Source of the DNA: an uncultured Schaedlerella sp.
GTDB taxonomy: Bacteria; Bacillota; Clostridia; Lachnospirales; Lachnospiraceae
Length of the DNA: 64,000 nucleotides
Direction of reading: 5' to 3'
NCBI GenBank assembly: GCA_934435195.1
Contig: CAKSAJ010000001.1
Location: forward strand, 62,001-126,000
This document shows positions 59,754 to 64,000 of the stretch, piece after piece. Position 1 is the first letter of the stretch, and each line of letters begins with the position of its first letter. The position numbers and the translations under genes are program-made. The notes under the pieces were generated by a model. The model saw only the letters and a program-made list of their open reading frames with translations. It did not search any database and had not been told where the DNA came from.

Positions 59754-60203
59754 ATGACAATCCGCACAATGACAATAGAAGATTTTGATCAGGTTCATGC
59801 ACTTTGGATGACAATTAAAGGCTTCGGAATCCGAAGTATTGATGATTCAAAAGAAGGAGTAGAACGTTTTTTGAAACGTAACCCGACTACAAGTGTTGTA
59901 GCAGAAATAGACAATAAAATCGTGGGTAGCATTTTATGTGGGCACGATGGACGACGTGGTTGTCTTTACCATGTTTGCGTGGATGAAAAATATCGTCGCC
60001 ATGGTATCGGGAAAGCAATGGTTGTATATGCTATGCAGGCTTTAAAAAAGGAAAAGATTAACAAAGTCTCATTGATTGCATTTACAGTTAATGATATCGG
60101 AAATGCGTTCTGGAATACGATAGAATGGACTGAACGAAAAGATTTAAATTATTATGAATTTGTATTAAATGAAGAAAATATAACGGCATTCAATGAACAG
60201 TAA
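59754..60203 (+). CDS. GNAT acetyltransferase within the arginine operon
   Basis: A 149-residue single-domain GNAT protein. IRTMTIEDFDQVHALWMTI begins the fold, VVAEIDNKIVGSILCGHDG is the beta-hairpin, and YHVCVDEKYRRHGIGKAMVV is the acetyl-CoA motif A (RRHGIGKA). AGGAGG precedes the ATG. Placement between argC and argJ suggests a role in arginine synthesis. The simplest is a short-form N-acetylglutamate synthase that primes the acetyl cycle which ArgJ maintains. That is inference from context; GNAT proteins have many substrates. It overlaps no neighbour's true start; argJ begins 28 bases later. Confidence 0.82.
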   Translation: MTIRTMTIEDFDQVHALWMTIKGFGIRSIDDSKEGVERFLKRNPTTSVVAEIDNKIVGSILCGHDGRRGCLYHVCVDEKYRRHGIGKAMVVYAMQALKKEKINKVSLIAFTVNDIGNAFWNTIEWTERKDLNYYEFVLNEENITAFNEQ

Positions 60204-60231
60204 ATGCACTTATATAGGAGGAGAAAAACAC

Positions 60232-61455
60232 ATGAAGATTATAGATGGCGGTGTAACATCTGCAAAAGGATTTGAGGCTGCTTCTGCAGCAGCAGGAATT
60301 AAATATCAGGGAAGAACAGATATGGCTATGATCTATAGTAAAAAGCCATGCAAAACCGCAGGTGCATTTACAACAAATCTGGTAAAGGCAGCTCCGGTTA
60401 TCTGGGACAAAATGGTTGTGGAAAGCGGTGTAAAATCACATGTTGTTGTTGTCAATTCAGGAATTGCAAATGCATGTACCGGCGAAGAAGGTCTTCGCTA
60501 TTGCAGTGAAACAGCTAAAAAAGCAGCAGAAGTTATGGGCGTAGATGCAAATGGAGTTCTGATTGGTTCTACCGGGGTTATAGGAATGCAGATGCCGATG
60601 GATAAAGTAACTGCTGGAATTGAAAAACTTGCAGATACAAAACAGGCGACCCGAGAGGCAGGACATTTGGCAGCAAAAGCAATTATGACGACGGATACAA
60701 AAGAAAAAGAAATTGCTGTTACAATTGAAATCGGTGGGAAAACAGTCACAATCGGTGGAATGGCGAAAGGTTCTGGTATGATTCATCCGAATATGTGTAC
60801 AATGCTTTCTTACATTACAACAGATGCCGCAATTACAAAAAAAGCTTTGGTAAAGGCATTAAAGACAGATGTAAAAGATACCTACAATATGATTTCTGTA
60901 GATGGAGATACATCTACAAACGATACAGTTCTTGTACTTGCAAATGGAATGGCAAAGAATCCAAAGATCCATTGTGGTACAGCAGAGTATCAGTTGTTTT
61001 TAGAAGCTCTTCATTTTGTAAATGAAACCCTTGCAAAGAAAATGGCCGGTGATGGAGAAGGTGCCACAGCATTATTTGAAGTCAAAATAGTTGGTGCAAA
61101 ATCAAAAAAACAGGCAAAGGTACTTGCAAAATCTGTTGTATGTTCCAATCTGACCAAAACAGCTATTGCAGGACATGATGCAAACTGGGGAAGAATCTTA
61201 TGTGCAATGGGATATTCCGGTGAAAATTTTGAGCAGGATAAGGTTGACTTGTTCTTTGAAAGTGCGGCAGGAAAAATTCAGCTTATCAAGGATGGCGTAG
61301 GACTTGATTTTGATGAAGAAAAAGCGACCATGATTCTTTCTGAGCCGGAAGTAACCGCAATTGCAGACTTAAAAGAAGGAAATGAACAGGCAACAGCCTG
61401 GGGCTGTGATTTAACGCATGGTTACATAGACATCAATGCAGATTACAGAAGCTAA
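60232..61455 (+). CDS. argJ: Ornithine acetyltransferase / N-acetylglutamate synthase
   Basis: A 407-residue enzyme. The start at 60232 follows AGGAGGAG; the in-frame ATG at 60193 lies in the GNAT gene's end. The self-cleavage site is in KGSGMIHPNMCTMLSYITTD, where the Thr of CTML becomes the N-terminal nucleophile of the beta chain. TGVIGMQMPMDKV, VDGDTSTNDTVLVLANG and GHDANWGRILCAMGYSG are family blocks. It recycles acetyl groups from acetylornithine to glutamate and may also make acetylglutamate from acetyl-CoA. Confidence 0.95.
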   Translation: MKIIDGGVTSAKGFEAASAAAGIKYQGRTDMAMIYSKKPCKTAGAFTTNLVKAAPVIWDKMVVESGVKSHVVVVNSGIANACTGEEGLRYCSETAKKAAEVMGVDANGVLIGSTGVIGMQMPMDKVTAGIEKLADTKQATREAGHLAAKAIMTTDTKEKEIAVTIEIGGKTVTIGGMAKGSGMIHPNMCTMLSYITTDAAITKKALVKALKTDVKDTYNMISVDGDTSTNDTVLVLANGMAKNPKIHCGTAEYQLFLEALHFVNETLAKKMAGDGEGATALFEVKIVGAKSKKQAKVLAKSVVCSNLTKTAIAGHDANWGRILCAMGYSGENFEQDKVDLFFESAAGKIQLIKDGVGLDFDEEKATMILSEPEVTAIADLKEGNEQATAWGCDLTHGYIDINADYRS

Positions 61456-61471
61456 AAGGAGAAAAATCATT

Positions 61472-62374
61472 ATGAATGAAAATATGAATCAATATTTAGA
61501 AAAAGCAAACGTATTAATTGAAGCACTTCCATACATCCAACGTTTTAACCGTAAGATCATTGTTATTAAGTATGGCGGAAGTGCAATGGTAGATGAAGAG
61601 TTAAAAAAGAAAGTAATTGAAGATGTTACACTTTTAAAATTAGTTGGTTTCAAACCAATCATCGTACATGGTGGTGGGAAAGAAATCAGTAAATGGGTCG
61701 GAAAAATGGGGATGGAGCCTAAATTTATCAATGGATTGCGTGTGACAGATAAAGATACAATGGAAGTGGCTGAAATGGTTCTTGGAAAAGTAAATAAAAG
61801 CCTTGTTCAGATTGTCGAAGAACTTGGCGTACGTGCAATTGGACTCAGTGGTAAAGATGGCGACCTGTTAAAAGTAGAAAAGAAATATTCAAATGGAGAA
61901 GATATTGGATTTGTAGGTGATGTTAAAAAAGTAAATGCTGATATCTTATATGACCTTTTAGAAAAAGACTTTCTTCCAATCATCTGTCCGATTGGTCTGG
62001 ATGATGAATACAATACATATAACATTAATGCTGATGATGCTGCATGTGCAATCGCTCGCGCTGTCAAAGCGGAAAAACTGGCATTTTTAACAGATATTGA
62101 AGGTGTTTATAAAAATCCTGAGGATCCTAACACATTGATATCTGAATTAACAGTAAGTGAAGCAAAAAAATTAATCTCTGATGGGTATATCAGAGGAGGT
62201 ATGCTTCCAAAATTAAATAACTGTATTGAAGCAATTGAAAATGGTGTGTCCAGAGTACATATTTTAGATGGAAGAATCCCACATTGTGTTCTTCTCGAGA
62301 TATTTACGAATAAAGGAATTGGCACAGCTATTTTGGATAAGGAGGAAAGCAAGTATTATCATGGTGAACAATAA
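61472..62374 (+). CDS. argB: Acetylglutamate kinase
   Basis: A 300-residue amino-acid kinase. The start at 61472 follows AAAGGAGA; the in-frame ATG at 61436 lies inside argJ. FNRKIIVIKYGGSAMVDEEL, PIIVHGGGKEISKWVGKMG, NADDAACAIARAVKAEKLAF and RGGMLPKLNNCIEAIENGV are the ATP and substrate sites. The N-terminal helix NMNQYLEKANVLIEALPYIQ is of the type found in arginine-inhibited hexameric forms. Its last bases overlap argD. Confidence 0.96.
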   Translation: MNENMNQYLEKANVLIEALPYIQRFNRKIIVIKYGGSAMVDEELKKKVIEDVTLLKLVGFKPIIVHGGGKEISKWVGKMGMEPKFINGLRVTDKDTMEVAEMVLGKVNKSLVQIVEELGVRAIGLSGKDGDLLKVEKKYSNGEDIGFVGDVKKVNADILYDLLEKDFLPIICPIGLDDEYNTYNINADDAACAIARAVKAEKLAFLTDIEGVYKNPEDPNTLISELTVSEAKKLISDGYIRGGMLPKLNNCIEAIENGVSRVHILDGRIPHCVLLEIFTNKGIGTAILDKEESKYYHGEQ

Positions 62375-63542
62375 AATAACAGAAGCAGAAGAAAATCTTT
62401 TACATGTATATAATCGTTTCCCAATCGTACTAGATCACGGAGAAGATGTTTATCTATATGATGCAGAAGGTAAAAAATATCTGGATTTTGCTGCCGGGAT
62501 TGCAGTTTGTGGGCTTGGATACAGTAATGAAGAATTGAAAGATGCCTTAAAAAAACAGATAGACTTATTGTGTCATACGTCTAACTTATATTTCCATGAA
62601 AGTTGTGGAGAAGCTGCAAAGAAATTAAATGAAATTTCAGGAATGGATCGTGTATTTTTCACGAATAGTGGAACAGAGGCAATTGAAGGAGCTTTAAAAT
62701 CCGCACGAAAATATGCATACACAAAAGAATCGAGAAGATATGAAATTATAGCAATGCAGAATTCTTTCCATGGACGTTCCATAGGAGCAGTTTCAGTGAC
62801 AGGGACTAAACATTATCGCACCCCATTTGAACCATTGCTTCCGGGGGTTAAATTTGCAGAATATAACAATCTGGAAAGCGTTAAAGCTTTAGTAAATGAT
62901 AAAACATGTGCGATCATTCTTGAACCGCTGCAAGGAGAAGGCGGAATTTATCCGGCGACAAAAGAATTTATGGAGGGTATCCGTGAAATTTGTAATAAGA
63001 ATGATATTTTGATGATCTGCGATGAAATTCAATGCGGAATGGCAAGAACAGGATATATGTTTGCATGGCAGGAGTACAATATTAAACCTGATATCATGAC
63101 AATGGCGAAAGCAATTGGAAACGGAATACCGGTAGGAGCATTTGCTATGACTGAGGAAGTTGCAAAATACTCCATGGAAGCAGGAGATCATGGCTCTACT
63201 TATGGCGGAAATCCACTTGCCTGTACAGCTGTAAAAACAGTTATTGATATTTTCCAGAAAGAACAGATTGTTGATCACGTGAAGGAAATGGGAGAATATC
63301 TTTCAACTTGTCTGGAAAAATTAGTCCAAAAATATGACTTTGTAAAAGAATGCAGAGGAAAGGGATTGATTCAGGGAATTGAATTAACAAAACCAGCTGG
63401 GGATATAATAACGAAAGCTCACGAAGCAGGACTATTGATCATTACAGCAAAGGGAAATACAATTCGTTTTGTACCGCCTCTTATAATTACAAAAGAACAG
63501 ATAGATGAAATGATTGAAAAATTAGAAATAGCATTTGCATAA
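62361..63542 (+). CDS. argD: Acetylornithine aminotransferase
   Basis: A 393-residue class III PLP aminotransferase. The start at 62361 is chosen because the family begins near here and GGAGG lies about 15 bases upstream, a long spacing. Upstream in-frame ATG at 62268 is inside argB. FAAGIAVCGLGYSNEELKDA, FFTNSGTEAIEGALKSARKY, NSFHGRSIGAVSVTG, ICDEIQCGMARTGYMFAW and MTMAKAIGNGIPVGAFAM (PLP Lys) are all present. It overlaps the end of argB by 14 bases. argF is not in the window. Confidence 0.95.
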   Translation: MVNNKITEAEENLLHVYNRFPIVLDHGEDVYLYDAEGKKYLDFAAGIAVCGLGYSNEELKDALKKQIDLLCHTSNLYFHESCGEAAKKLNEISGMDRVFFTNSGTEAIEGALKSARKYAYTKESRRYEIIAMQNSFHGRSIGAVSVTGTKHYRTPFEPLLPGVKFAEYNNLESVKALVNDKTCAIILEPLQGEGGIYPATKEFMEGIREICNKNDILMICDEIQCGMARTGYMFAWQEYNIKPDIMTMAKAIGNGIPVGAFAMTEEVAKYSMEAGDHGSTYGGNPLACTAVKTVIDIFQKEQIVDHVKEMGEYLSTCLEKLVQKYDFVKECRGKGLIQGIELTKPAGDIITKAHEAGLLIITAKGNTIRFVPPLIITKEQIDEMIEKLEIAFA

Positions 63543-63550
63543 TAGTGAAT

Positions 63551-63621
63551 AAAAACCAATTATCAGGACATACCATGTAAGAAAGAAGATAGTGGAGGTA
63601 TGTTTTTGATGATTGGTTTTT
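63551..63621 (+). promoter_or_regulatory. Nested inverted repeats over the start of the DMT transporter gene
   Basis: AAAAACCAAT (63551-63560) pairs with ATTGGTTTTT (63612-63621). Inside it, ACATACC (63568-63574) pairs with GGTATGT (63597-63603). The right arms cover the last bases of the ribosome binding site (GGAGG 63594-63598) and codons 2-4 after the ATG at 63609, so folding would hinder translation. Confidence 0.45.
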
Positions 63622-64000
63622 TTATTGCATTATTGTCTGGAGCTTTGATGAGTGTACAAGGTGTATTTAACACCAAAGTAACGGAAACTACAGGAATGTG
63701 GGTCTCTAATGCATGGGTGCAATTAACAGCATTTCTTGTGTGTATTCTTGGCTGGCTTATTGCAGGAAGGGATGATATTCTGTCAATCGGAAAAGTTGAG
63801 CCTAGATATCTGTTGCTTGGTGGTGTGATTGGAGCAGGCATAACGTTGACAGTTATAAAAAGCATGGATGCATTAGGCCCGGCTAAGGCAGCACTTCTGA
63901 TTGTAATCGCACAATTGTTTGTTGCATATTTAATAGAACTATTAGGGCTGTTTGGAGTAGATAAAGAACCCTTCAGCTGGCGAAAAATAGGAGGATTAGT
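63609..64000 (+). CDS. DMT-family transporter, YdcZ/DUF606-like (3' truncated by window)
   Basis: The frame is open to the window end. The ATG at 63609 is chosen because GGAGG lies 10 bases upstream; an in-frame ATG at 63600 is too close to it. The 130 visible residues have four membrane segments: GFFIALLSGALMSVQGVFNT, a second near 35-55 (LTAFLVCILGWLIAG), LLLGGVIGAGITLTVIKSMD and ALLIVIAQLFVAYLIEL. The VQGVFNTK and ALGPAKAALLIVIAQL patterns fit the YdcZ branch of small DMT exporters. Substrate unknown. It follows argD by 66 bases. Confidence 0.8.
   Translation, partial: MIGFFIALLSGALMSVQGVFNTKVTETTGMWVSNAWVQLTAFLVCILGWLIAGRDDILSIGKVEPRYLLLGGVIGAGITLTVIKSMDALGPAKAALLIVIAQLFVAYLIELLGLFGVDKEPFSWRKIGGL

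Noticed and set aside
1..64000. tRNA or rRNA genes
   Set aside because: No cloverleaf with GGTTCGAATCC-type T-arm or rRNA signature was recognised by eye. A covariance scan would be needed to be certain.

Overview
The window looks like a low-GC Firmicutes chromosome, most likely a gut Lachnospiraceae-type clostridium. That is inferred from gene content: anaerobic cobalamin genes, a CotJC-type spore coat catalase, a leucine T-box, AGGAGG-type ribosome binding sites and AT-rich codon use. No rRNA or other marker gene is present to fix the species.

Region 1 (1 to about 9650) is the right end of a prophage: tail endopeptidase (cut by the window start), a tail lysozyme/NlpC-type hydrolase, a large baseplate/receptor-binding protein ending in a calcineurin-like phosphoesterase, an accessory (moron) zone of about 3 kb, then a small membrane protein, a holin and an amidase endolysin. 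The moron zone holds two gene cassettes. Each has its own promoter with an inverted repeat around the -10 box and its own terminator. One encodes a membrane protein resembling the TRADD-N-associated membrane domain family. The zone also carries several repeat families and gene remnants. The prophage ends inside a cotJC-like manganese catalase gene whose 5' end is missing (about 9650-10172).

Region 2 (10230-12619) has two divergent surface-polysaccharide genes: UDP-galactopyranose mutase and a membrane acyltransferase.

Region 3 (12828-26701) is a 14-gene cobalamin operon. It covers much of the anaerobic corrin ring pathway (cbiD, cbiL, cbiF, cbiH, cbiET, cbiC), both amidation steps (cbiA, cbiP) and the aminopropanol arm and nucleotide loop (cobD, cbiB, cobU, cobT, cobS, cobC-like). 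cbiG, cbiJ and a cobalt chelatase are absent here. No B12 riboswitch is visible upstream. Region 4 (26816-30981) is a folate operon: folC, folE, an HD phosphohydrolase, folP and a folB-folK fusion.

Region 5 (31083-40986): tyrA-aroA on the minus strand, an EF-G paralogue with an altered G4 motif, trkA-trkH with an uncharacterised membrane protein, and a small P-loop protein. Region 6 (41128-46974): a glycine riboswitch controlling an Na+/amino-acid symporter, a T-box controlling leuS, and a subgroup 1c aspartate aminotransferase. Region 7 (47132-53172): a two-part membrane protein, a TetR regulator, an MntP-like exporter, a radical SAM enzyme and argG.

Region 8 (53426-64000): a TetM-like ribosomal GTPase fused to a Rae1/YacP-type NYN ribonuclease domain, which is the most striking chromosomal gene; then proB-proA, the arginine operon argC-GNAT-argJ-argB-argD, and the start of a DMT-family transporter cut by the window end.
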